Numbered from the stretch's first letter, positions 23,525-32,155 are shown. The stretch: 64,000 nucleotides of DNA from an uncultured Flavobacteriaceae bacterium (GCA_947498845.1 CANMLX010000007.1:1-64000); one strand, 5' to 3'. The notes: generated by a model not told the origin, from the letters alone. Numbers and translations are program-made.

Positions 23525-24376
23525 ATGAAAGCTCAGTTAAAACAAGTTACTACATCTCCCAACAATTCATTTAAAGTTAAAATGTTTGAGGAAAAGGAAT
23601 TTAAGGCCGAATGGCATTTTCATCCGCAGTTTGAATTAACCTATATGATACAAAGTACAGGGATTAGGTATGTAGGAGACTCTATGCAACCATTTGAAAG
23701 AGGCGATTTAGTTTTAGTTGGTAAAAACGTTCCTCATTCTTGGAAAACTATTGATGCCAAAAATGAGCGAGTTAAATGCGTCGTCATTCAATGGGATGAA
23801 GATTTATTTAAATATTGGATTGATAAACCAGAATTTACAAGTATAAAAAAAATGCTTTCAAAATCTAGTTACGGTATGTCTTTTGATGTGGAAACAGCGC
23901 TTTCTTTAGAAAGTTCGTTTAGTTCTATTTTTAACCAAAATCCATTTGAACGATTCTTGTCTTTATTGAATATATTAAATGTTTTAGCTACTAAAGCATC
24001 AATTAAATTACTAGCTGGACCAAGTTTTGGGAAAGACCTTTCTTTAAAAGAAAGCCATAGAGTAAATGTAATTAATAACTATATTAAAGATAATTATCAA
24101 AACCAACCTTCTTTAACTGAACTATCAAATAAGTTATCGCTAAGTAAGGAGGCTTTCTGTCGATTTTTTAAAAAAACTTTTGATAAGACGTATTCAAGTT
24201 ATGTTAATGAGTATAAAATAACAATAGCCTGTAAAATGCTAATAGAAACGGACTTATCAGTATCAGAAATAGGTTACGAATCTGGGTTTAATAACTTATC
24301 ATTCTTTCATAGAAAATTTAATCAGTATAAACAAATATCTCCAAATGCTTATAGACAGTTATGGCAAAGGATTTGA
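23525..24376 (+). CDS. AraC-family transcriptional regulator
   Basis: A protein of 283 residues. The N-terminal 90 residues form a cupin sensor (EWHFHPQFELTYMIQSTGIR, then GDLVLVGKNVPHSWK), and the last 100 residues carry two helix-turn-helix motifs (LTELSNKLSLSKEAFCRFFK and VSEIGYESGFNNLSFFHRKF). It is divergent from the sugar-acid operon across a 148-bp gap that contains a 34-bp dyad, so it is the probable activator, responding to the sugar or an intermediate. Confidence 0.9.
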   Translation: MKAQLKQVTTSPNNSFKVKMFEEKEFKAEWHFHPQFELTYMIQSTGIRYVGDSMQPFERGDLVLVGKNVPHSWKTIDAKNERVKCVVIQWDEDLFKYWIDKPEFTSIKKMLSKSSYGMSFDVETALSLESSFSSIFNQNPFERFLSLLNILNVLATKASIKLLAGPSFGKDLSLKESHRVNVINNYIKDNYQNQPSLTELSNKLSLSKEAFCRFFKKTFDKTYSSYVNEYKITIACKMLIETDLSVSEIGYESGFNNLSFFHRKFNQYKQISPNAYRQLWQRI

Positions 24377-24395
24377 GAAATTAAAAGTTAAATAA

Positions 24396-24415
24396 CTCCG
24401 CAGCAAGCTAACGAG
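24396..24415. repeat. REP-like hairpin next to the IS200 remnant
   Basis: CTCCGCAGCAAGCTAACGAG, then GTAT. The flanking CTCxG/CGAG pair can fold, and the string resembles CCTCAATGCAAGCATGCGAG at 49646-49665 (shared GCAAGC and CGAGGTAT). It lies only a few bases from the C-terminal end of the truncated tnpA-type gene, where the end hairpin of an IS200 element is expected. Confidence 0.4.
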
Positions 24416-24424
24416 GTATCAGAA

Positions 24425-24685
24425 CTACTCAAATAACCGCAATTGATTTGAGTGAATCTGTTTTGGCGAATACATAGGTACGCTTTGAACTAAAAAATGA
24501 ACTTGGTTCTCATCTAAACCGATTTCAACGAAATATATGTCATAACGAAATTCTATCTCAGTGCATATTTTTACTATACTTTCATTTATGACTTCCGTTA
24601 AAATTGAACGCCGATACTTTATTGGGCAAACCAAATGATATAACAATAAACTTTTATTATGACGTTTGTGAATGTGATCACTCAT
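24425..24685 (-). pseudogene. IS200/IS605-type transposase (Y1) remnant
   Basis: The frame from ATG 24685 reads MSDHIHKRHNKSLLLYHLVC, then PIKYRRSILTEVI and VHFLVQSVPMYSPKQI, matching TnpA of IS200-type elements. Two defects are visible. The first histidine of the usual HVH pair is replaced (NQVHF), and the protein stops before the helix holding the catalytic tyrosine. It is therefore inactive. Confidence 0.75.
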
Positions 24686-24749
24686 AAATCCAATATACAC
24701 TTTTTCAAAGTGTTTTGAAAAACCACCCGTTTTTCAAACTTTTGATTGA

Positions 24750-25212
24750 TTATCTCATCACCAATCAAAATGATAAAAAGCAATGGGCAATATGCTTAGA
24801 AGAGCAAAAGCCATTTTAAAAAGTAATTTTTTTACAGCTCTTTATGATAAAGGATATCATCATACAAGAAGTGAATTCAAAATTGCTCACGAGCTTGGTA
24901 TTAAAACACTAGTGGCTATTTCTGGTATAGGTCGTGCAAGTCAAGCGCCAAATCCCAAATATAATGTAGAACACTTTAACCCGCTTTATGCAATAAAAAA
25001 TTTATTACATCTTGTAGCTACTGTAAATACTACCGCTTCGCTGCGTTTTTTAATTTCACCATAGCGGTGCTATGGTGAAATTAAGAAAACACTAGTATTT
25101 TTTGCACCTACAAGCTTCATGACAACCTTCTATTGCATAAAGCGGGTTTAAATATAACACACAATAAGATAGCTATAGTTGTCCTGAAAACAGACATTAA
25201 CATCTAACGGCA
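24750..25212 (+). pseudogene. Middle fragment of IS1182-family transposase, split by a MITE
   Basis: Before the MITE the frame reads RRAKAILKSNFFTALYDKGY, then SEFKIAHELGIKTLVAI and NPKYNVEHF. After it the sequence resumes as KYNTQ, stop, DSYSCPENRH, which continues the family pattern VEHFxYN..EDSYTCPQG. It has a frameshift near 24782, stops after the MITE, and fuses to an IS110 fragment near 25213. Confidence 0.72.
24975..25151. mobile_element. MITE family B, copy B1, with TTTAA target duplication
   Basis: The element (24980-25146) has inverted ends CCCGCTTTATGCAATA and TATTGCATAAAGCGGG and a central hairpin TTTCACCATAGC / GCTATGGTGAAA. Direct repeats TTTAA flank it at 24975-24979 and 25147-25151. 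Removing the element and one TTTAA restores the transposase reading VEHF-KYN. The element is 167 bp and has no coding capacity. Confidence 0.85.
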
Positions 25213-25473
25213 ACTGGGGCTAAAAATAGCTTCACCTACTTTATAAAAGGAAGGCATTCTGCTGTCTGCGCAACAGCTAGAAAACTAGCAGTCATTATTT
25301 GGAATATGATTGCTAAAAAAATGCAATATCAACCACCTAAACAATACTTATTCCTTGATCAAAAAAGAAAACTAGGAATGATGAAAAGAATTAAAAAACA
25401 AATCGATAAATTTGACTTAAAACCTGAAGATTTAGGATTTTACAATAACCTAATAACCAGTAAACAAAATTGA
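25213..25473 (+). pseudogene. C-terminal fragment of IS110-family transposase
   Basis: The frame reads GRHSAVCATARKLAVIIWNM, then IAKKMQYQPPKQYLFLDQKR and KQIDKFDLKPEDLGF, the characteristic end of IS110-type (Transposase_20) proteins. The N-terminal DEDD domain is missing and the fragment is joined directly to an IS1182 remnant. Confidence 0.8.
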
Positions 25474-25521
25474 CGTTAGTCAGAATTACAAAACAGATAT
25501 TCAAACTAAAAGACAAACTTG

Positions 25522-26055
25522 ATGAAAAAAATAATTTACTACATTGCAACTTCCTTGGATGGATATATAGCAGGTAAAAATGACGATATCAGTAAATTTA
25601 TTTTGCAAGGAGAAGGAGTTGAAAAATACCAATCAGACCTTGCGAGTTTTGGCACTGTAATTATGGGAAGAAAAACTTATGAATTCGGATTTCAATATGG
25701 ACTCGAACCGGGACAGCCTGCTTATCCAAATATGGAACACCACATCTTTTCGAATTCATTGAAAATTGAAAAGATGTCAGAATCCGTTAAAATCGAAAAG
25801 CTCAATGTGAATAAAGTGAATGAAATTCGTCAAAACGCTAAGACTGATATTTACCTATGTGGTGGTGGTGAGTTTGCAGGTTGGGTATTGGAAAACGGAC
25901 TGATAGACCAGTTGAAACTCAAATTAAATCCAATTGTACTCGGAAGTGGGACGAAATTATTCGGTTCTTCAACTGCTAATGAAAGTTGGGAACTAACTAA
26001 TAAAGAATCATTTTCTGATGGACTTCAAATATTGACTTATAACATTAAAAAATAA
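25522..26055 (+). CDS. Dihydrofolate-reductase-family protein (RibD C-terminal fold)
   Basis: A protein of about 177 residues. The opening MKKIIYYIATSLDGYIAGKN and later VIMGRKTYEFG and DIYLCGGGEFAGWVLENGLI are diagnostic of the RibD C-terminal/DHFR-like family of NADPH-dependent reductases. Many members of this branch are single-domain proteins of unknown substrate. ATG 25522 is preferred over the adjoining TTG. It is followed 46 bp later by a DUF5946 gene on the same strand, so the two may be cotranscribed. Confidence 0.85.
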   Translation: MKKIIYYIATSLDGYIAGKNDDISKFILQGEGVEKYQSDLASFGTVIMGRKTYEFGFQYGLEPGQPAYPNMEHHIFSNSLKIEKMSESVKIEKLNVNKVNEIRQNAKTDIYLCGGGEFAGWVLENGLIDQLKLKLNPIVLGSGTKLFGSSTANESWELTNKESFSDGLQILTYNIKK

Positions 26056-26101
26056 TAATACTAGCCAAAAAAAAAGTTGGCCACAAGCCTAAAGAAGACA
26101 A

Positions 26102-26686
26102 ATGCAAGATTATATTGACATAGCAAAAAAAAATGGGGTGGCATTACTTGACAATGGGAAATGTCAATTCTGTGGGGCTGAAACCATTAAAGGAATACAT
26201 GAATGCGTTGAAATATTTAGTCTTGGCTTCCAAATAATTGATTATTCGAAACCTACAAATCACTTTTATAGATTTTTAACTGTTGATGCTCATACATTAC
26301 AACATCCAGAAATACACGGACAGTGGAACAACCATTTCCATTTAACTAGACAACACTTGATGTTACATTACCAAATTCATTGGGATTATAAGTTATCATC
26401 AAAGTTAAGTGATTATTTGAATACTTACAAGGCTGATAAAAGTGAAGAATATTTGGAACCCCCAAGAATTTTAGAACGTGGTAATATTACAACTACAGAT
26501 ATATTGAATAAGGTTTCCAATGAAACAGATTGTCAAGAAATGATAAAGAAGTGGGGGATTGAAACTTATAATTCTTGGAATAGGCATCATGAAGTAGTGG
26601 ATAGAATTGCAAATGGATTTATAAAAAGAAGTAACAGTATTAGCCACAACAATGTACCCTATAAAAAACAGGCAAAATCACTATAA
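26102..26686 (+). CDS. DUF5946 family protein
   Basis: A protein of 194 residues. GKCQFCGAETIKGIHECVEI supplies a CxxC plus a further cysteine, and FYRFLTVDAHTLQHPEIHGQ and NNHFHLTRQHLMLHYQIHWD carry the histidine-rich helices typical of DUF5946. Metal binding is likely; no reaction is known to me. The last residues (SHNNVPYKKQAKSL) are encoded by the left arm of the palindromic junction J7, so the natural C-terminus may have been shorter. Confidence 0.75.
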   Translation: MQDYIDIAKKNGVALLDNGKCQFCGAETIKGIHECVEIFSLGFQIIDYSKPTNHFYRFLTVDAHTLQHPEIHGQWNNHFHLTRQHLMLHYQIHWDYKLSSKLSDYLNTYKADKSEEYLEPPRILERGNITTTDILNKVSNETDCQEMIKKWGIETYNSWNRHHEVVDRIANGFIKRSNSISHNNVPYKKQAKSL

Positions 26687-26782
26687 AATCAAGGGTTTTA
26701 GCTCGTATCAAATGTTGTACTTAACTAAAAATTTAGTACTTCGAAATCGCCTAATTTTCATATACTAACCGTTATGGGCTAA
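26640..26782. repeat. Intergenic palindromic junction J7
   Basis: The left arm TTAGCCACAACAATG and CCTATAAAAAACAGGC lies inside the 3' end of the DUF5946 gene. The right arm is GCCTAATTTTCATATACTAA followed by CCGTTATGGGCTAA. The outer ends TTAGCC and GGCTAA are inverted copies. The next gene starts 14 bp later. Confidence 0.6.
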
Positions 26783-26795
26783 CTAAAATAATAAG

Positions 26796-28415
26796 ATGAT
26801 TAAAAATATGCGATTAATATTTCAAACGATAGCCTTTCTTCTTTTCACTACAGTACTTCAGGCTCAAATTAGAGATACAATATATTTGTGGCCGGATAAA
26901 GTTCCTAATGAAAAACTGGAAAAACATCCACCTAAACAAACTGATAATTCTAGAGGCAATGTAACCAGAATCACAGATATTACAAATCCTGCATTAGTTG
27001 TTTTTGAACCTAAAAAATCGAATAATTTAGGTGCTGGAATAATTGTTTGTCCTGGAGGTGGATATAACATATTAGCTATCGATAAGGAAGGATATGAAAT
27101 AGCCGAATGGCTTAATAATCTCGGTTATACTGCCTTTGTTTTACAATACCGAGTACCAAACAATCAATTAGGTGCATTGAATGATATCCAAAGAGCAATT
27201 CGGATTGTACGTAATGAAGCAAACTATTACTCCTTAAATCCTAAAAAAATAGGTGTTATTGGCTTTTCGGCTGGCGGAAGTCTTTGTGCCCGAGCATCAA
27301 CCCTGTTTGCTGTTGATTCATATCCAAAAGCAGATGCTATCGATAAATTATCATGCAAACCTAATTTTTCAATGCTTGTATATCCCGCTTATCTGGATAA
27401 AGGAAAAGACAGAAGCATTACGCCCGAATTAGTATTGGGCAAAAATATTCCTCCCTTTTTTATTTTTGGAACATCTGATGACAAGCACGGAAATAGTTCT
27501 CTTGTATTTACTCAAGCGTTGAGAGATAATTACACCCCTGTTGAACTACATTTATTGCAAAATGGTGGTCATGGATACGGTATTCGTCCCAGTAATATTG
27601 CAGGTAGAACTTGGCCTACTTTAGCTGAGGTCTGGTTGGATAAGACTCTTATGTCTATTAACAAGAAGATATGGACCAAGAATTTTCCAAAGTCAACAAT
27701 TCATGTGAATTCGACACCAAAGAAGGAGAATTTATGGGTATTTATAATGGCTGGACAATCGAACATGGCTGGTCGCGGATTTGTAGAGCCAAAAGACACT
27801 ATTCCATCGAAAAGAGTTTTGACAATAAATGAAAACAAGGAAATTATCCTTGCAAAAGCACCCCTTAATATTTATGAACCATCATTCAAAGGGCTAGGTT
27901 GTGGACTATCATTCGGAAAAAGACTAATTGAACAAATACCTGATAGCATATCCGTATTAATACTACCTACTGCAGTTGGTGGCAGTTCTATATATAAATG
28001 GCTTGGGGATTCAATACATCGAGACGTACCTTTACTAACAAACTTCAAAGAAAAAGTTGAATTTGGAAGAAGCATAGGGATATTAAAAGGAATATTGTGG
28101 CATCAAGGAGAAAGTGATGCAAATAAGAATAACTCCATTAATTATGAAGACAGACTACATGAGCTGTTTGCAAATTTTCGGGAGATTGCAAGAGATAATG
28201 AATTGCCCATCCTGTTGGGAGAGATTGGTTCATTTTCTGAGAACATATATTTTACGAGTATAAATAATCAAATTAGGAATTATGCTTTAACTCATGACTT
28301 GATACTTATTAAGACTTCTGATTTAAATGACAAAGGTGACAAATTGCATTTTAATTCAGCAGGGCAAAGGTTAATGGGGCAAAGATTTGCCGATGAATAT
28401 ATTAAGAAGCATTAA
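26796..28415 (+). CDS. Secreted two-domain carbohydrate esterase: alpha/beta hydrolase fused to SASA/SGNH esterase
   Basis: A protein of 539 residues with a signal peptide (ending VLQAQ). The N-terminal domain (about 30-290) is an alpha/beta hydrolase of the acetylxylan-esterase type: VCPGGGYNILAIDKEGYEIA gives the oxyanion region, IGFSAGGSLCA the nucleophile and GGHGYGIR the histidine. The C-terminal domain (about 310-539) is SASA-type: the catalytic serine in IMAGQSNMAGRG, then PTAVGGSSIYKW, LWHQGESDA and DKLHFNSAGQRLMGQRFADE. The two unrelated folds probably remove acetyl or other esters from polysaccharide side chains. It is bounded upstream by J7 and downstream by an IS3 remnant that starts at its stop codon. 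Confidence 0.87.
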   Translation: MIKNMRLIFQTIAFLLFTTVLQAQIRDTIYLWPDKVPNEKLEKHPPKQTDNSRGNVTRITDITNPALVVFEPKKSNNLGAGIIVCPGGGYNILAIDKEGYEIAEWLNNLGYTAFVLQYRVPNNQLGALNDIQRAIRIVRNEANYYSLNPKKIGVIGFSAGGSLCARASTLFAVDSYPKADAIDKLSCKPNFSMLVYPAYLDKGKDRSITPELVLGKNIPPFFIFGTSDDKHGNSSLVFTQALRDNYTPVELHLLQNGGHGYGIRPSNIAGRTWPTLAEVWLDKTLMSINKKIWTKNFPKSTIHVNSTPKKENLWVFIMAGQSNMAGRGFVEPKDTIPSKRVLTINENKEIILAKAPLNIYEPSFKGLGCGLSFGKRLIEQIPDSISVLILPTAVGGSSIYKWLGDSIHRDVPLLTNFKEKVEFGRSIGILKGILWHQGESDANKNNSINYEDRLHELFANFREIARDNELPILLGEIGSFSENIYFTSINNQIRNYALTHDLILIKTSDLNDKGDKLHFNSAGQRLMGQRFADEYIKKH

Positions 28416-28427
28416 AAGTCTGCCTTA

Positions 28428-28763
28428 TACATCATTTCAGACAGAGACAGAGGCATACAATATTGCAGCAATGTTCTACACGCAAATACTAAAAAAAAAT
28501 AGAATTAGGATTAGCTTGACCGAACAAAATCATTGCTATGAAAACGCCATGACAGAACATATAAACGGTATTTTAAAAGATGAATTTTATCTAGATCAAA
28601 CCTTAATGACATGGCTCACACCAAAAGAGCAACAAAAAACACAATTAATTTATACAACCAAATAAGATTACATTTATCTTTAGACTATAAAACACCGAAT
28701 ATGGTATATTTAAAATCAGCCTAAATTCAATTTTAAACTCTAGCCATATTTCAGAACAAGACA
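28428..28763 (+). pseudogene. IS3-family orfB 3' remnant with right inverted repeat
   Basis: Nucleotides match the end of the complete IS3 element (1050-1380). YTQILKKNRIRIS, NHCYENAMTEHINGILKDEF and YLDQTL are readable, but frameshifts occur before and after them, and a final in-frame KTPNMVYLKSA reaches a stop at 28722. The right inverted repeat GCCATATTTCAGAACAAGAC ends at 28763. The left three quarters are absent. The catalytic-region arginine of AER is now H. Confidence 0.85.
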
Positions 28764-28778
28764 TTGGATACAAGAATT

Positions 28779-29156
28779 ATGACAGAAGTAGAGAGCTTAA
28801 TATATCAGTTTGATAATTCTCAAAGAGAAATTATGCTCTTTTTTCATAATATACTAATCAAAGAGTTTTCGCTGATTGACAAAATTACTTTTAAGAATCC
28901 TTGCTATTATAATAAAAGTTGGATTTGCTATTTAAAACCTCTGAAAAACGAAAAAATAGAACTTGCTTTTATGAGAGGTAACGAATTATCAAATCATCAA
29001 GGACTTTTAAAGAGTAGTGGAAGAAAACAACTTAGAAGTATTGAATTTTCTAATGTAAAAGAAGTTCCAGTAGATATTGTTAAAGAGATTTTTCACGAAG
29101 CAATATTATTAGATGAAACAAAGCCTTATGAATCTAAAAGGAAGAAAAAAACATAG
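28779..29156 (+). CDS. DUF1801 domain protein
   Basis: A protein of about 125 residues (ATG 28779; a TTG 15 bp upstream belongs to the IS flank). NSQREIMLFFHNILIKEF, NPCYYNKSWICYLKPL and RGNELSNHQGLLKSSGRKQL are typical of the DUF1801/YdhG-like fold, with FSNVKEVPVDIVKEIFHEA at the end. This fold is small, cytoplasmic and of unclear role. Its promoter region must come from the IS3 remnant directly upstream. Confidence 0.82.
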   Translation: MTEVESLIYQFDNSQREIMLFFHNILIKEFSLIDKITFKNPCYYNKSWICYLKPLKNEKIELAFMRGNELSNHQGLLKSSGRKQLRSIEFSNVKEVPVDIVKEIFHEAILLDETKPYESKRKKKT

Positions 29157-29162
29157 AAACTA

Positions 29163-29354
29163 TGCACAATACTATATCGTAAATAGGGCGTTTAGTGTTT
29201 AATCAAAAGGTTTTTGTTTGTTTGCTATGTCGTCAAATCTTTTGATTTGGCTTTACAATAAAAAGACAAATCAAAATGCAAAAGTTTGACTTAGTGTAAA
29301 ACCGAAAACAACTGTTTATCTTCTGCCCTAAATCCCATATGTTTAACATTATGC
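29163..29354. repeat. Intergenic palindromic junction J8
   Basis: The left arm is TGCACAATACTATATCGTAA followed by ATAGGGC. The right arm is GCCCTAAATCCCATATGTTT followed by AACATTATGC. An inner dyad CAAATCTTTTGATTTG also occurs near 37487 in the gap between two other accessory genes. No gene is seen between 29157 and 29539. Confidence 0.5.
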
Positions 29355-29539
29355 TCAATTAAAGTATGAAGAAAATTGAAATGAAAAAAAGAAGAAAAAA
29401 GTCCTTGGGTACAATTTAAGTTAAAATAACTTTTGCTAACAATTTGCATAAAATATGGCTAGTAAGTGATAAACGTATTTTCAGAATTAATAGAAATCAA
29501 ACCCTTAACTTTGAGATATTTAATTAAATTTATAGATAT

Positions 29540-29965
29540 ATGAAATTTTTATTAAAAATGATTGTTACTATATGTGCGTTTTTATTTTCAATAACCTCTA
29601 GTTATTCTCAAACTACTGACGATAAAAAAGATATGAAAAAAAAGGATTATAAATATGGTGAAGTTTCTATTTTAATTATAAATGAAAAAGCTCATTTTAA
29701 AGATTCACTTACCGTTTTATTAACTGGTTTTAGTCACAAACATCCTTATGTTGGAGGAGCTACAAAAGGTACTGCATATCTCACTGTTTCTAGAGGCAAT
29801 ATTAGTGAAGAAATTAACATTTCTGTACATGGTAGGGATGGCGAACCAGAAGTTTATTATGATTCCTTAAACTGGAATGAATATGAATTTCATCTTAAAA
29901 GTATGGATTATGATAATTCTATAAACGTTATGATTTCTAAAAACAAAGTGGCATCCTCTGATTAA
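29540..29965 (+). CDS. Secreted protein of unknown function
   Basis: A protein of 141 residues with a signal peptide (hydrophobic core, ending SSYSQ near residue 28). The mature protein is beta-rich: YGEVSILIINEKAHFKDSLT, VLLTGFSHKHPYVGGATKG and ISVHGRDGEPEVYYDSLNW suggest an immunoglobulin-like or jelly-roll sandwich. No family is recognised. It stands alone between J8 and the ankyrin gene. Confidence 0.6.
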   Translation: MKFLLKMIVTICAFLFSITSSYSQTTDDKKDMKKKDYKYGEVSILIINEKAHFKDSLTVLLTGFSHKHPYVGGATKGTAYLTVSRGNISEEINISVHGRDGEPEVYYDSLNWNEYEFHLKSMDYDNSINVMISKNKVASSD

Positions 29966-30052
29966 TCAACTGTATTAAACGTAATATATCTGCTTGTTAG
30001 CGACCATTGAAATTAACATGTTAATTCCCATATACACTATTATAATATCAAG

Positions 30053-30430
30053 ATGGATAAAAGAGAATTGAATGAATTATTAAGAAATGCTATTTACAAA
30101 CGCAATGTTAAGGAAGTAGAGAGGTTATTAAAATCAGGCGCTGATCCCAATTATCAAATTCCTGAACAGGAATATAATGGAACGTCTGAATATAAATACC
30201 AACCTTATTCGCCCTTACGCTTGGTTGTTTTTATCATTTCTGATGCTATGGCTGTAGATGAAGAGCTAGCCAAAGATCCTATAATAACAAACCTTTTGTT
30301 GAAGTATGGTGCTAATGCTAAATCAGCAGTGGAACTTATTGAACTAAGGTACGGGACGTATAATCCAGAAATGGAAATTACCCCCTTCTTGAAAGTATTG
30401 AATATGGTATACGATGCAATTAAAGAATAA
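30053..30430 (+). CDS. Ankyrin-repeat protein
   Basis: A protein of 125 residues with no signal peptide. It shows at least two ankyrin-type helices: RNVKEVERLLKSGADPNYQI with the usual consensus, and NLLLKYGANAKSA after an insertion. The end (FLKVLNMVYDAI) may be a capping helix. Small ankyrin proteins of this sort often act as binding or immunity partners. The next gene begins 12 bp downstream and is probably cotranscribed. Confidence 0.75.
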   Translation: MDKRELNELLRNAIYKRNVKEVERLLKSGADPNYQIPEQEYNGTSEYKYQPYSPLRLVVFIISDAMAVDEELAKDPIITNLLLKYGANAKSAVELIELRYGTYNPEMEITPFLKVLNMVYDAIKE

Positions 30431-30442
30431 ACCCTCAATTTG

Positions 30443-31342
30443 ATGAAAGATCACAAACCACTTCCGTTTTATGCTAAGTCTATTGTATTTGACCAAAACA
30501 GTGTACCCCATATATTAATAAGACAAGGCAAAGATGGGTATTTTACCCAACTTACCAGTAATGATAAGCTACAGGTGATTAAAAAAATTTCATCAAAATA
30601 TTGGTGGTGTAAAAGTATAGTAAATCAAAATGAACATAGGCTTAGTTTGTTTACAGATGATGATCTTATGCAACAATTTACTGCAATCTCCTTAACAAAC
30701 GACCAAAGAGGAAAGAAAATAACTAAAGAAAAAGCATACTACTTTCATCATGTCGCATCTACCTGCAATGCCCGTCCATATTTTTTTATAAATAAATGCA
30801 TTTGGACCTATAAAGACAATACAATTATTAACCTTCATGAACATCCAGAAGAACGACTTCCAGAGGAACAAAATGCCACCTTTTTCATATATATAGAAAA
30901 GGGGTTATTCAGGTCTGCTTTTTCTGATAAGCCAGCCATATGGGAGCATATTTATAAACCAGATTTAGGCAAACCAAAACAGGTAATTTATGACCCGTAT
31001 AATAAATTAGTAGTAGCTATTACCAATGTAAAAGGGTCTGGTTGGGTACATTTTATAGATACAAATGGGAAGGCAACAACCTATGAAGAAATAGAAGGCT
31101 TATGGTCAGTAACCATTTTTCAATCACGTTATTTTTTCTACAGGTGGGGAAACATTATAGAGATTACGAAGGAAGGCAAAAAAACAGTACATGAAATCAA
31201 CGGGAAAATTGCCAGAAATCAATGTTTATTTGCTTCTTCAGAGGCACTCTATTTTGTGTGTGAGCATGAAATACATAGGTATAGTAAAGATAAATGGTCA
31301 GTAATTCCTGTTACAGCTCAAAATATCATCTTACAAAAGTAA
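30443..31342 (+). CDS. Protein of unknown function, possible beta-propeller
   Basis: A protein of 299 residues (ATG 30443) with no signal peptide. It is rich in aromatic and beta-forming residues with recurring blocks such as IWEHIYKPDLGKPKQVIYDP, ITNVKGSGWVHFIDTNGKAT and YFFYRWGNIIEITKEGKK, reminiscent of propeller blades. No family is recognised. Its partner is the ankyrin gene 12 bp upstream. A toxin/immunity or effector pair is possible but unsupported by any catalytic motif. Confidence 0.6.
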   Translation: MKDHKPLPFYAKSIVFDQNSVPHILIRQGKDGYFTQLTSNDKLQVIKKISSKYWWCKSIVNQNEHRLSLFTDDDLMQQFTAISLTNDQRGKKITKEKAYYFHHVASTCNARPYFFINKCIWTYKDNTIINLHEHPEERLPEEQNATFFIYIEKGLFRSAFSDKPAIWEHIYKPDLGKPKQVIYDPYNKLVVAITNVKGSGWVHFIDTNGKATTYEEIEGLWSVTIFQSRYFFYRWGNIIEITKEGKKTVHEINGKIARNQCLFASSEALYFVCEHEIHRYSKDKWSVIPVTAQNIILQK

Positions 31343-31651
31343 AATCATGTAATAAGAAGTGAAGTCTACTGATTTGTTAATGAAAAAGAGACTAGAAAAC
31401 TGAAGTTCTACATTAAAATTAAATGTGTATAAGCCTCTAAATAACCAAAAGATGAAGAACAATTTTCACCAAGAAAAACAAAGCACAACAAAACCTAAAC
31501 TGCATTAAAACGCATTTTAGACAAATCGTTGCCAACAATTTACCATGTCCCTTTACGAACAAGCTTAAACCAGCTGCCAGTAAAAAAACATCCTTTAAAT
31601 GTGACATTTCCTAAAATTATACTACTAATACAATAAAGGAATAGCTTAAAA
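31343..31651. other. Gene-free stretch holding copy 3 of the dispersed segment
   Basis: No gene is seen. ACCATGTCCCTTTACGAACA at 31542-31561 repeats a part of the first 79 bases of the window. CATTAAAACGCATTTT near 31503 recurs near 36821. The sigma-factor gene starts about 90 bp after the repeat. Confidence 0.45.
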
Positions 31652-32155
31652 ATGGAATTAAAAAAGCAAAACTTTATTCAAAAAATAAATCAAAACAGAG
31701 GCATCATCAGAAGTCTTTGTAAAATATATTATGGCAATTATGAAGATCAAAAAGATACATTTCAAGATATTGTATTGCAACTCTGGAAATCATTCGACAC
31801 ATTTCGTGGAAAATCTCAAATCAGCACTTGGATTTATCGAGTAAGTCTTAATACTATTCTTACTAAAATTAAGAAAGAAAAGAAATCTATAATTGTCGAA
31901 TCAATTGGTTTACATGACTTTTATATCGCCAATGCAAAGGCCGACGATAATATGGAACTGCTAATTATAATTCTTCAATCATTAAAGGATATCGACAAAG
32001 CAATTGTTGTATTACATCTGGAAGGCTACAAGAACAAAGAAATTGCTGAAATTTTAGATATTTCTTCTACTAACGTGAGTACACGCTTCAACCGAATAAA
32101 GTATCAATTAAAAATGAAATTTAAAAACGAATATCATGCTTTTAAACAATCTTAA
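31652..32155 (+). CDS. ECF-type RNA polymerase sigma factor
   Basis: A protein of 167 residues. Region 2 is seen in YEDQKDTFQDIVLQLWKSFD and GKSQISTWIYRVSLNTILTK, and region 4 in HLEGYKNKEIAEILDISSTN and VSTRFNRIKYQLKMKF. The usual ECF partner gene overlaps its 3' end but is cut short after 62 codons by the lgt gene, so this sigma factor may lack its normal anti-sigma control. Confidence 0.88.
   Translation: MELKKQNFIQKINQNRGIIRSLCKIYYGNYEDQKDTFQDIVLQLWKSFDTFRGKSQISTWIYRVSLNTILTKIKKEKKSIIVESIGLHDFYIANAKADDNMELLIIILQSLKDIDKAIVVLHLEGYKNKEIAEILDISSTNVSTRFNRIKYQLKMKFKNEYHAFKQS

Noticed and set aside
29540..31342. A toxin/immunity or anti-phage island
   Set aside because: The genes are unrelated single units with no nuclease, NTPase, reverse transcriptase or deaminase motif that I could recognise.
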